A stretch of DNA of 31,965 nt from Oscillospiraceae bacterium (lineage in GTDB: Bacteria > Bacillota > Clostridia > Oscillospirales > Ruminococcaceae). The DNA lies in assembly GCA_900757485.1 (NCBI GenBank), contig CAAEOA010000127.1, positions 1 through 31,965 of the forward strand. Reading direction: 5' to 3'. Position 1 is the first letter of the stretch, and every line of letters begins with the position of its first letter. The position numbers and the translations under genes were made by a program. Of this stretch, positions 1 through 6,796 are shown in pieces. The notes beneath the pieces were generated by a model. That model saw nothing but the letters and a program-made list of their open reading frames with translations. It searched no databases and was not told the origin of the DNA.

Positions 1-34
1 ATATGACATCGGTTAACAACTCGGTTAACTTCAT
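1..34 (-). CDS. murE: UDP-MurNAc-tripeptide synthetase MurE, first codons only
   Basis: Only the N-terminal 11 codons lie in the window (MKLTELLTDVI); the gene continues past the left edge. The MKLxELL opening is typical of MurE, the ligase that adds the third amino acid (meso-DAP or Lys) to UDP-MurNAc-L-Ala-D-Glu in the cytoplasm. A GAAAGGA ribosome binding site lies 9 bases upstream of the ATG; a second ATG at 43 is too close to it. It starts 20 bp after the stop of the PBP gene, the usual order in clostridial dcw clusters (PBP then murE). The assignment rests on this short N-terminus plus gene order, so it is likely but not proven. Confidence 0.7.
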   Translation of the reverse strand, partial: MKLTELLTDVI

Positions 35-54
35 TTCAACCATTCCTTTCTGTT

Positions 55-2292
55 TTACCCCAATTCATCCGGAATCCGGCATTCTAACTCAATAACCGTT
101 CCGATTGACACCTGAGTGCCCGCCGCTATACTCTGTGAATAAATTTTAGCGCCGGCAGAACCTGACGCACCACCGGTCAGCTTAATATTTAAATGCAAAT
201 TGGTCAAAATCGTATTTGCTCTTGCAGGCGTTTCTCCGACTAAATTGGGAACCGTAACCTTTGTGTCTGAACTATCCTCTTCGGTATACAAAATGACTTT
301 TCCATTTTTCGGAATCGAGGTACCCTTAGCAGGCGTCTGCTTGATTACTTTCGTACCATTTCCTCTGACATCAGGAGTCAGCTGTTTGTTCTTGATATCA
401 TTTTGTGCCTTTAAAATATCCCAGCCAACATAATTGCTGACCGAAACATCCTGCTGTGCCAATTCTTCCTCTGTATATTGCGGCTCTACTCCCAAATAAG
501 GCAGTGCGTCTGCCATGATGGATCCCAAAGCAGGTCCCGCCACCACACTTCCGTAAGCGTTGTTTCCTACCGTAGGCTCATCCACCAAAACAAGCGCGAT
601 GATTTCCGGATCATCTACCGGAGCAAAGGTACAATAAGAACCAATACGCTTGGTATTCGTGGTATCACCTAATTTTTGTGCGGTACCCGATTTACCGCCG
701 ATTCGATATCCCTTTACATAAGCGTTGCTTCCGCCGTTTGCAGCAACAACCGCCTCTAGCAGCGGACGCATTGTTTCAGATGTTTCAGAAGAAATAACCT
801 GTCTTTTAACAGTAGTCTCTATGTTTTTCACGACATTATTGTTCTCATCCAAAACCTTTTTAACCACGTGCGGTGTCACTAATTTTCCACCATTTACCAC
901 TGCGGCAAATGCAGTAATCATCTGAATCGGTGTCACGGTGTTAGACTGCCCGAACGCGCAGCTTGCCAACTGCACGGGACCGTAATCGCTGCTTTGAGAA
1001 TACACGATTCCCTTTGCTTCACCAGGAAGATCGATTCCCGTTTTTTCGGCAAATCCAAATGACCGCACATATTTTGAAAACAAATTTGCACCTAGTGTCT
1101 GACCGATTTTAACAAAAGCCGGATTACACGAATTAACAATAATATCTCCGAAATTTTGTGTTCCATGACCGGTTGTCTTGTGACATTTCATCGGTTTTAC
1201 TCCGGCAGCCGGAATAATTGAGCCGGTACAGTGAAAAGTGCTGTTGAGATTAAACAACTTTTCCTCCAACGCCGCCGACGCAGTAACCGCCTTAAATACA
1301 GAGCCGGGCTCATATATCTCGGTGATGGCTTTATTTTTCCACTGACGTTCCCGAGCTGCTGCCGTTGCCGTTTTCAGTTCGTCGCCTTCCAAACCTTCCA
1401 GAGTTGCCGCCAAATCCGGATCCGCAATGGTAAAAGGCTCGTTCAAATCAAAGTCGGGTTCGGACGCCATTGCCAGTATTTCACCGGTATTTACATTCAT
1501 TACAATGCCAGCTGCACGATTGGCCGGTTTATATTGTTTTACCGTGGTTTCCAATGCCTTCTCTAAAAAATACTGGATAGAGTAATCCAAGGTAAGTACC
1601 AATCCGTTACCGTCCTGCGGTTCGTATCTTTTCTCATAAGTAAAAGGCATATCAGTGCCGTTTTCATTTTTTGCCGCTACAATCCGCCCTGCAGTACCAC
1701 TCAAATAAGAATCATATTTTGCTTCAATACCATACAATCCCTGATTGTCGGTGCCGGTGAATCCAATCACGGAAGATGCAAAATCGTGGTAGGGATAATA
1801 TCGTTTTGTGTCTTCTATAAGATGAATACAGGAAATATCATATGTTTTTGCAAATTCCCGAACCTTATCTGCTTCCGGTTCTTCCACTTTCTTTTTGATA
1901 ATCTCATAATAATTGCCTTTTTTAGATTGTGTAACAACCTTTTCCTTATCCACTTCCAAAATTTCAGATAAGTTTTCCGCTATCAGATTTCGGGTTTCCT
2001 CTCGCTTGGTTTCTGACTTGATGGCGTTTAAATCCGCCGGTGAAATAAAAACAGTCCAAACAGTAGCGCTCTGCGCCAACACCTTCATATTTCTATCGTA
2101 AATAGTACCTCTATTTGCATTTATTGTAATGTCACGCATTTGCTGATTTGACGCTTTTGTCTGAAAAAAATCATTTTGAATGACCGACAAATAAAACAAT
2201 CTGCCGATCAGTGTAGAAAAACCAAGCAGTATAAAAAAAATAACCACACGGTTTAATCTATTTTTGATTTTTAAAGTCGGACCCTTAGACAA
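55..2292 (-). CDS. Class B penicillin-binding protein, FtsI/SpoVD type, with two PASTA domains
   Basis: D,D-transpeptidase that cross-links septal (division or spore) peptidoglycan outside the membrane. It has about 745 residues: a short basic N-terminus, one membrane anchor (about 14-35), a PBP dimerisation domain, then a transpeptidase domain with active-site SVFK (about 331-334), SCN (388-390) and KSG (534-536). Two C-terminal PASTA repeats follow (about 615-671 and 679-738). B. subtilis PBP2B has two PASTA domains and SpoVD one, so the domain count fits FtsI/PBP2B while the MSKGPTxK N-terminus resembles clostridial SpoVD; either name is possible. I place the start at TTG 2292, with GGGGGT 6 bases upstream. 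GTG 2295 and GTG 2349 are in frame, but the former is only 3 bases from that ribosome binding site and the latter lacks a good one. It is separated from ftsL by a terminator and about 270 bp, so it probably has its own promoter, shared with murE. Confidence 0.93.
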   Translation of the reverse strand: MSKGPTLKIKNRLNRVVIFFILLGFSTLIGRLFYLSVIQNDFFQTKASNQQMRDITINANRGTIYDRNMKVLAQSATVWTVFISPADLNAIKSETKREETRNLIAENLSEILEVDKEKVVTQSKKGNYYEIIKKKVEEPEADKVREFAKTYDISCIHLIEDTKRYYPYHDFASSVIGFTGTDNQGLYGIEAKYDSYLSGTAGRIVAAKNENGTDMPFTYEKRYEPQDGNGLVLTLDYSIQYFLEKALETTVKQYKPANRAAGIVMNVNTGEILAMASEPDFDLNEPFTIADPDLAATLEGLEGDELKTATAAARERQWKNKAITEIYEPGSVFKAVTASAALEEKLFNLNSTFHCTGSIIPAAGVKPMKCHKTTGHGTQNFGDIIVNSCNPAFVKIGQTLGANLFSKYVRSFGFAEKTGIDLPGEAKGIVYSQSSDYGPVQLASCAFGQSNTVTPIQMITAFAAVVNGGKLVTPHVVKKVLDENNNVVKNIETTVKRQVISSETSETMRPLLEAVVAANGGSNAYVKGYRIGGKSGTAQKLGDTTNTKRIGSYCTFAPVDDPEIIALVLVDEPTVGNNAYGSVVAGPALGSIMADALPYLGVEPQYTEEELAQQDVSVSNYVGWDILKAQNDIKNKQLTPDVRGNGTKVIKQTPAKGTSIPKNGKVILYTEEDSSDTKVTVPNLVGETPARANTILTNLHLNIKLTGGASGSAGAKIYSQSIAAGTQVSIGTVIELECRIPDELG

Positions 2293-2376
2293 CACATGAC
2301 CCCCAGTTCCAATATACCGGCTGATTTCAGCTTTCAGGTAACACCACACGATTTCAAGCGCGATATTCGCTTATTT

Positions 2377-2405
2377 ATTATACAGGATAAATATGAAAAA
2401 ATCTA
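2377..2405 (-). promoter_or_regulatory. Candidate promoter of the PBP-murE unit
   Basis: A perfect TATAAT (-10) lies on the minus strand at 2382-2377. At 17-bp spacing the -35 position holds only a weak TAGATT (2405-2400). It sits between the ftsL terminator and the PBP start, where a promoter is needed if the terminator works. A sporulation sigma factor could be used instead, since SpoVD in B. subtilis is transcribed by sigma-E, but I see no clear sigma-E element. The rest of 2400-2507 shows nothing I recognise. Confidence 0.4.
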
Positions 2406-2507
2406 GCACTAACCCAAGCGCATCCAGAAAGCCTCCGTATGCAGTGATATTTACAAGAGATTTAATAAAAGATACATCACGGAATTATTTCATTGAATTG
2501 TGAAAAC

Positions 2508-2536
2508 AAGGGTTAAGAATTTTGTTCTCAACCCTT
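2508..2536 (-). terminator. Rho-independent terminator after ftsL
   Basis: An inverted repeat with arms AAGGGTTgAGAA and TTCTtAACCCTT (about 11 pairs, one mismatch) encloses a 5-base loop. On the minus strand it is followed by GTTTTC. It starts 28 bp after the ftsL stop codon and would end the mraZ-rsmH-ftsL transcript before the PBP gene. Confidence 0.7.
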
Positions 2537-2563
2537 CGCCGCCCACTATTAATATCTATTTTC

Positions 2564-3031
2564 CTATATCCCGATATATTCCATCATATCATCAAAAAAG
2601 TTCTTGATTTTCTGCCAAACAGAGCTGTCGCTTTCCTCGGTGATTTCAACCTGGTTACCGCTGGTTAAAGTGACATACTCCACCTGTGAAGCATCCATTT
2701 TCTCCATTCCCAGCTCAACAGTGGCATATTCTTCCACGTTTTTTAAAGAAATTTTTTCTTCCAATTCGGTCTGCAACCGTATATTTTCGCTCTTTAAAAT
2801 TTCTAATTCCTTAGTAGCGGAATTCACCTTCGCGCCCAGCTCATTTAACTGTGCCCGACTGTACATTACCGAAAAAGAAAGACCGATAATCACCATTAAA
2901 AACAACAGGACTTTAACCGGACTCATCGGTTTGGAAACCGGTTTGACTTTGGGTACTTTTACAATTTCCGGCTGTCTGACCTGTTCTTCCTGTCTGGGCA
3001 GTTTTACAGCCAAATTGCTATTCGTTCTCAT
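2564..3031 (-). CDS. ftsL: Cell division protein FtsL-like
   Basis: Small bitopic membrane protein of the divisome, which with DivIC/FtsB and DivIB/FtsQ recruits and activates the septal PBP. The 155 residues comprise a basic, Pro/Val/Lys-rich cytoplasmic tail (1-37), one transmembrane segment (about 40-58), an extracytoplasmic coiled coil (about 60-95, heptads rich in Leu/Glu/Lys) and an acidic C-terminus. FtsL is poorly conserved in sequence, so the call rests on this architecture and on its place between rsmH and the PBP gene, exactly where Bacillota ftsL lies. The start ATG is 48 bp after the rsmH stop, so it should be cotranscribed with mraZ-rsmH. A terminator follows. Confidence 0.88.
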   Translation of the reverse strand: MRTNSNLAVKLPRQEEQVRQPEIVKVPKVKPVSKPMSPVKVLLFLMVIIGLSFSVMYSRAQLNELGAKVNSATKELEILKSENIRLQTELEEKISLKNVEEYATVELGMEKMDASQVEYVTLTSGNQVEITEESDSSVWQKIKNFFDDMMEYIGI

Positions 3032-3078
3032 AAATTGCTACGTCCTTCCTCTTTCTATCTATCTTTCTGTTTTTCTCT

Positions 3079-4002
3079 TTATAATTTTTCTAATATTCTC
3101 AATTTTGCACTCTGACTGCGGCTATTGACTGCCAATTCCTCCTCTGACGGCAAAATCGGTTTTTTATTGATTAACTTTGCTTTCGGTTTTTCATGGCATA
3201 CGCACACCGGAAAATCCGGCGGACAAATACATCCCTGACACCATCCTGCAAATGCCTGTTTCACAATTCGATCTTCCAAAGAATGAAATGTGATTACTAC
3301 CAGGCGCCCGCCGGGCGCCAATATTTCAAATGCTGCCTGAAGTCCTTCTGAAAGACTTTCCAATTCACTGTTTACCGCAATTCGAATCGCCTGAAAAGTT
3401 CGTTTACAAGGGTTTTTTTCTCGTCTTGCCGCAGCCGGCATAGAAGATTTAATAATATCCGCCAGCTCCATCGTTGTTTCCAGAGGCTTGTCCTCTCTGG
3501 CTTTGACAATGTTTTTGGCAATCTGGTAAGAATATTTTTCCTCGCCGTAATCTCTGATAATCCGATTTAGTTCGGAAACAGAATAAGTATTCACAATGTC
3601 CTTTGCGGACATACCGGTTTGACTCATCCGCATATCGAGCGGTGCGTTCTGTCGATAGGAGAATCCCCGTTCTGCAGCATCAAGCTGATAAGAAGATACG
3701 CCCAAGTCCAACATCATGCCATTCAGCTTGTCCACTCCTTGTTCTGCGCACACCCTTTGAATTTCACTGAAATTTGCCTGTATGACCACGGCAGCCGGAT
3801 ATTTTTGCAGGCGTTCCGTCGCCGTTTGTACCGCAGCCGGATCCCGATCCAACGCCAGCAATTTTCCTGTTGTCAGGCGTTTAGCAATTTCAGACGAATG
3901 TCCTGCCCCGCCCGCTGTTCCATCAGCATAAACACCGTCTGGTTTCACAGCCAAGCCTTCTATGCATTCATTAAGCATAACCGAGTAATGTTGAAACTCC
4001 AT
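3079..4002 (-). CDS. rsmH: 16S rRNA (cytosine(1402)-N(4))-methyltransferase RsmH
   Basis: S-adenosylmethionine-dependent enzyme that N4-methylates C1402 of 16S rRNA in the decoding centre; formerly MraW. The 307 residues match the family length. The SAM-binding loop DGTAGGAGHS is at 27-36, followed by LGVSSYQLD, the RGFSYRQNAPLDMRM block and VITFHSLEDRIVK near the C-terminal third, all RsmH signatures. A Cys-rich segment (CQGCICPPDFPVCVC) lies within the C-terminal part, as in many family members. A GGGAGG ribosome binding site lies 11 bases upstream of the ATG. It follows mraZ by 46 bp and precedes ftsL, the standard dcw order. Confidence 0.97.
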   Translation of the reverse strand: MEFQHYSVMLNECIEGLAVKPDGVYADGTAGGAGHSSEIAKRLTTGKLLALDRDPAAVQTATERLQKYPAAVVIQANFSEIQRVCAEQGVDKLNGMMLDLGVSSYQLDAAERGFSYRQNAPLDMRMSQTGMSAKDIVNTYSVSELNRIIRDYGEEKYSYQIAKNIVKAREDKPLETTMELADIIKSSMPAAARREKNPCKRTFQAIRIAVNSELESLSEGLQAAFEILAPGGRLVVITFHSLEDRIVKQAFAGWCQGCICPPDFPVCVCHEKPKAKLINKKPILPSEEELAVNSRSQSAKLRILEKL

Positions 4003-4048
4003 GAATACACATCCCTCCCGACAGACAGCCTGTCCGATTTACAGCCGA

Positions 4049-4471
4049 TTAAAATCCGATTTCATCCATAATATCAACAATTGAAGTCGTATCCAGCTCT
4101 GCACAAATTTCATCCCAACGCTGTTTACTCCAAATCTCGCAATGATTGGAAGCGCCGATTACCATTACATCTTTATCCAACAGTGCATATTCCCGCAGCA
4201 CAGCAGGCACAACAATTCTACCCTGCTTGTCCGGCTCAATTTCAGTAGCGCTTGCAAAGAAAAAACGTTGCAAATTTCTTGCTTTTGACATCGGGAGAGA
4301 TTTCACTTTATCCTCAAAATTTTTCCATTCTTCCATGGAGTAAACCAAAAGACATTTATCATCAAAGCCCTTGGTCAGAACAAAAGTATCTCCCAAATCC
4401 TCGCGAAGCTTTGCAGGAAAATTAAGACGTCCTTTTACATCAATACTATAACCATATTCACCGATTAACAT
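4049..4471 (-). CDS. mraZ: Transcriptional regulator MraZ
   Basis: DNA-binding regulator of the dcw cluster. The 140 residues hold two SpoVT/AbrB-like swapped-hairpin domains, each with the family DxxGR...P motif (DVKGRLNFPAKLRE at about 11-24 and DKQGRIVVPAVLREYA at about 81-96). MraZ forms ring-shaped oligomers and binds direct repeats in its own promoter, in known cases repressing the operon. A matching operator is present just upstream (see 4499-4544). The ribosome binding site AAAGGAGGTG is strong and well placed. It is the first gene of mraZ-rsmH-ftsL. Confidence 0.97.
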   Translation of the reverse strand: MLIGEYGYSIDVKGRLNFPAKLREDLGDTFVLTKGFDDKCLLVYSMEEWKNFEDKVKSLPMSKARNLQRFFFASATEIEPDKQGRIVVPAVLREYALLDKDVMVIGASNHCEIWSKQRWDEICAELDTTSIVDIMDEIGF

Positions 4472-4498
4472 TCCTGCACCTCCTTTAGGGATTTTCAG

Positions 4499-4544
4499 CC
4501 ACTTTCATCCACTTCACACCACTATAAATACAATTATAACCACT
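4499..4544 (-). promoter_or_regulatory. MraZ operator: three 10-bp-phased AGTGG repeats plus one outlier
   Basis: On the minus strand AGTGG occurs at 4523-4519, 4513-4509 and 4503-4499, each copy followed by a 5-base spacer so that the repeats sit exactly 10 bp apart on one DNA face. A fourth AGTGG at 4544-4540 touches the upstream edge of the -10 box. This is the MraZ-binding architecture known from other bacteria (GTGG-type boxes, 5-nt spacers, upstream of mraZ). The three phased boxes lie over the transcription start and early leader, consistent with autorepression. Confidence 0.85.
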
Positions 4545-4561
4545 TTATCCGCAAATTGCAA
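4533..4561 (-). promoter_or_regulatory. mraZ promoter
   Basis: Minus-strand -35 TTGCAA (4561-4556), a 17-bp spacer, and -10 TATAAT (4538-4533). Transcription would start near 4526, among the MraZ boxes, giving a leader of about 55 nt. Confidence 0.8.
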
Positions 4562-4596
4562 TAGTTTTACAAGAAAAAATCAGAAAAGATTTTTTG

Positions 4597-4610
4597 CGAA
4601 CATGCGTTCC
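4597..4610. promoter_or_regulatory. LexA (SOS) box-like palindrome
   Basis: CGAACATGCGTTCC fits every position of the Gram-positive LexA consensus CGAACRNRYGTTYC. It lies 35 bp upstream of the mraZ -35 hexamer, between the tsf terminator and mraZ. No SOS gene such as lexA, recA, a Y-family polymerase or yneA is visible beside it. Possible targets are mraZ, or a small transcript on the plus strand starting from TTTACG-18 bp-TATAAT at 4631-4660. Confidence 0.5.
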
Positions 4611-4691
4611 CATCGTTGTTTGAGCAGCTTTTTACGAATTTCTACAAGGTATAGTATAATTCTCCTAAAAAAGCGGCAAATATTGTTTGAA

Positions 4692-4740
4692 AACAAAAAT
4701 AAATCCCGTTATCTCAACAATAGAGATAACGGGATTTATC
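4692..4740 (-). terminator. Rho-independent terminator after tsf
   Basis: Perfect 15-bp arms (AAATCCCGTTATCTC and its complement) enclose a 7-base loop; on the minus strand the hairpin is followed by ATTTTTGTTTTC. It lies about 20 bp after the tsf stop. The stem is symmetrical and could also stop a plus-strand transcript, though the T-run there is weaker. Confidence 0.9.
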
Positions 4741-4761
4741 GTTTATTTATTAAGACCGATC

Positions 4762-5667
4762 TTATTTCATCATGCTTGCAACTTCGTCAGCAAAATTATC
4801 TTCTCTCTTCTGCAATCCTTCGCCTTTTTCATAACGAACAAAGCCGGTAATAGTGATATGGCCGCCCAATTCTTTAGCAACATTCTCGGTATATTTGGCA
4901 ACCGTGATATCGCCGTCTTTTACAAAAGGCTGCTCAACCAAGCAAACTTCTTTATAGAATTTTGCGATTCTGCCCATAACCATTTTCTCGGCGATATTAG
5001 CCGGTTTACCCTCATTGATCGCTTGTGCGGTTAAAATTTCTTTCTCTTTTTCAACAACTGCAGGATCAACAGATTCTTTGTTCAGATACTGAGGCATAGC
5101 AGCTGCAACCTGCATTGCAACATCTTTTCCGTAAGCTTCAAAGCCCTCTTTATCAGCAACATCGGTATCAAACATAACCATAACGCCGATTCTTCCCTCG
5201 CCGTGAACATAAGCGATCATATCGCCCTCTAAACGCTCAAAACGGCGAATCTGAATATTTTCGCCAATGGTCAAAACTTTTTCCTGCAGCATGGAAGCAA
5301 CATCTTCACCTGTTGCATCTTTGCAGGACATCAAAGCTTCTACATCAGCCGGATTAGAATCAACAATAACCTTTGCAACACGGTTTACAAACGCAACAAA
5401 ATCTGCATTTTTTGCTACAAAGTCAGTTTCAGAGTTTACCTCCAAAACAACACCAACTTTTTTCTCTTTATCAACAACAGAAACAACGATACCCTCAGCA
5501 GCGATTCTGCCGGCTTTTTTCGCGACTGCTGCTAAACCTTTTTCACGAAGCACTTCGATTGCTTTTTCCATATCACCGTCTGCTTCGGTTAAAGCCTTTT
5601 TACAATCCATCATACCGCATCCGGTTCTCTCACGGAGCGTTTTTACATCACTTGCAGTAAATGCCAT
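4762..5667 (-). CDS. tsf: Translation elongation factor Ts
   Basis: Nucleotide exchange factor that releases GDP from EF-Tu. The 301 residues include the N-terminal UBA-like domain with the family signature TASDVKTLRERTGCGMMDCK, followed by the two-part dimerisation/core region (SETDFVAKN and VAAMPQYL blocks). I start at ATG 5667 (MAFTASDV), which has AAAGGATTG upstream; an in-frame start at 5703 would add 12 residues foreign to the family. It follows rpsB by 81 bp, and a GC-rich hairpin sits in that gap. A terminator follows directly, so the pyrH-frr genes that often come next are not part of this operon. Confidence 0.97.
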   Translation of the reverse strand: MAFTASDVKTLRERTGCGMMDCKKALTEADGDMEKAIEVLREKGLAAVAKKAGRIAAEGIVVSVVDKEKKVGVVLEVNSETDFVAKNADFVAFVNRVAKVIVDSNPADVEALMSCKDATGEDVASMLQEKVLTIGENIQIRRFERLEGDMIAYVHGEGRIGVMVMFDTDVADKEGFEAYGKDVAMQVAAAMPQYLNKESVDPAVVEKEKEILTAQAINEGKPANIAEKMVMGRIAKFYKEVCLVEQPFVKDGDITVAKYTENVAKELGGHITITGFVRYEKGEGLQKREDNFADEVASMMK

Positions 5668-5705
5668 ATTATTCAATCCTTTCACACTAGATACAATTAT
5701 CAAGA

Positions 5706-5731
5706 ACGGGCGGACGTTCGGGTCCGCCCGT
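5706..5731 (-). terminator. GC-rich hairpin between rpsB and tsf (possible attenuator)
   Basis: Perfect 10-bp arms ACGGGCGGAC / GTCCGCCCGT enclose a 6-base loop, with no T-run after it on the minus strand. The GC content is far above the surroundings. It may lower tsf relative to rpsB expression, or act as a processing or stability element; as a full terminator it is weak. Confidence 0.45.
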
Positions 5732-5748
5732 CAAAATGAATCTAACAA

Positions 5749-6504
5749 TTATTCTGCCGCAGCTTCTGTTTCTTCTGCAGCAACTTCCTCTTCAGCAGCT
5801 GTTTCTTCTACAGCCTCTTCCTGACCTTGTCTGCCTTCAATTACTGCGCTTGCCATTGCACCGGCAATCAACTTTACAGCACGGATAGCATCATCATTAC
5901 CGGGAATGACGTAATCAATCTCATCCGGATCACAGTTGGTATCAACAATAGCAATAATCGGAATACCCAATTTTTTTGCTTCTGCGACTGCGATTCTTTC
6001 TTTGCGGGGATCAACAATAAACAATGCTTTTGGCAACTTGTCCATGTTCTTGATGCCGCCGAGGAATTTTTCCAATTTTTCAATCTCAAGATTTAATTTA
6101 ATAACTTCTTTTTTCGGCAACAAATCAAAAGTACCGTCTTCTTCCATCTGTCTGAGCTGAGACAGTCTGTTGATTCTGCGGCGAATGGTATTGAAGTTAG
6201 TCATCATACCGCCGAGCCAACGAGCATTTACATAATGCATTCCGCAACGTTCAGCCTCTTCCTTAACGGAATCGCCTGCCTGTTTTTTGGTGCCTACAAA
6301 CAGAATGGAGCCGCCATCTGCCGCTACATCGCGAGCAAACATATAAGCCTCATCCAGTTTTTTTACCGTCTTTTGCAAGTCGATAATATAAATACCGTTA
6401 CGTTCTGTGAAGATGTATCTTGCCATCTTCGGGTTCCATCTTCTTGTCTGATGTCCGAAATGAACACCGGCTTCAAGAAGCTGTTTCATGGAAACTACTC
6501 CCAT
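5749..6504 (-). CDS. rpsB: 30S ribosomal protein S2
   Basis: Structural protein of the small ribosomal subunit. The 251 residues show S2 signatures: MKQLLEAGVHFGHQTRRWNP near the N-terminus, the YIIDLQKT block, ARWLGGMMTNFNT, and PRKERIAVAEAKKLGIPIIA. The C-terminal 25 residues are almost wholly Glu/Ala, a common extension of S2. The ATG has AGGAGG 8 bases upstream. It is first in the rpsB-tsf operon, with its own promoter and a leader of about 105 nt. Confidence 0.98.
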   Translation of the reverse strand: MGVVSMKQLLEAGVHFGHQTRRWNPKMARYIFTERNGIYIIDLQKTVKKLDEAYMFARDVAADGGSILFVGTKKQAGDSVKEEAERCGMHYVNARWLGGMMTNFNTIRRRINRLSQLRQMEEDGTFDLLPKKEVIKLNLEIEKLEKFLGGIKNMDKLPKALFIVDPRKERIAVAEAKKLGIPIIAIVDTNCDPDEIDYVIPGNDDAIRAVKLIAGAMASAVIEGRQGQEEAVEETAAEEEVAAEETEAAAE

Positions 6505-6612
6505 TGTGAAATCCTCCTGTTTTGGTTAATTTTTCCTCCGCAGTAATTAACAGCAATTGCGACAACGGATTTCCGCTGCACCGTGCAAAACTGATCACTG
6601 CGTGCGTATTGC
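6505..6612 (-). promoter_or_regulatory. rpsB 5' leader, possibly autoregulatory
   Basis: About 105 nt separate the predicted transcription start from the rpsB ATG. The leader contains several short self-complementary blocks (GCACGGTGC, CGGAAATCCG, GCAATTGC). S2 represses its own operon through the rpsB leader in several bacteria, and leaders of this size are usual. I see no sequence motif that fixes the family, so the regulatory role is inferred. Confidence 0.35.
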
Positions 6613-6618
6613 TTTAAT

Positions 6619-6647
6619 ATTTTATCATATGATTTTATAAAATGCAA
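6619..6647 (-). promoter_or_regulatory. rpsB-tsf promoter
   Basis: Minus-strand -35 TTGCAT (6647-6642), a 17-bp spacer, and -10 TAAAAT (6624-6619) preceded by TGA, an extended -10 element. It is divergent from the fba promoter about 50 bp away. Confidence 0.75.
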
Positions 6648-6675
6648 GCGTTTTTTCATATTTTTGAAAAATCAT

Positions 6676-6704
6676 TTGCATTTTCCTATATTTTAAGGTA
6701 TAAT
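6676..6704 (+). promoter_or_regulatory. fba promoter
   Basis: TTGCAT (6676-6681), 17 bp, TATAAT (6699-6704). Two direct copies of AATCGTT (6712-6718 and 6731-6737) and an inverted repeat AACGAA-3-TTCGTT (6727-6741) lie at and just after the expected start site and could be an operator. The leader also contains a small hairpin AAGGCG-TTTA-TGCCTT near 6759-6774. Confidence 0.8.
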
Positions 6705-6796
6705 AATAAACAATCGTTATAATATTAACGAATCGTTCGTTGGCTTTTTAAGGAAATTAAGGCGTTTATGCCTTTTGAAAGGAAGATAAAAATATT

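Noticed and set aside
2293..2349. Longer N-terminus for the PBP starting at GTG 2349
   Set aside because: No ribosome binding site at a usable distance and 19 extra residues without similarity to family N-termini.
4602..5034. Plus-strand frames starting in the LexA-like site and over the tsf 3' end
   Set aside because: They overlap the tsf gene and its terminator in antisense, lack ribosome binding sites and show no protein-like conservation pattern.
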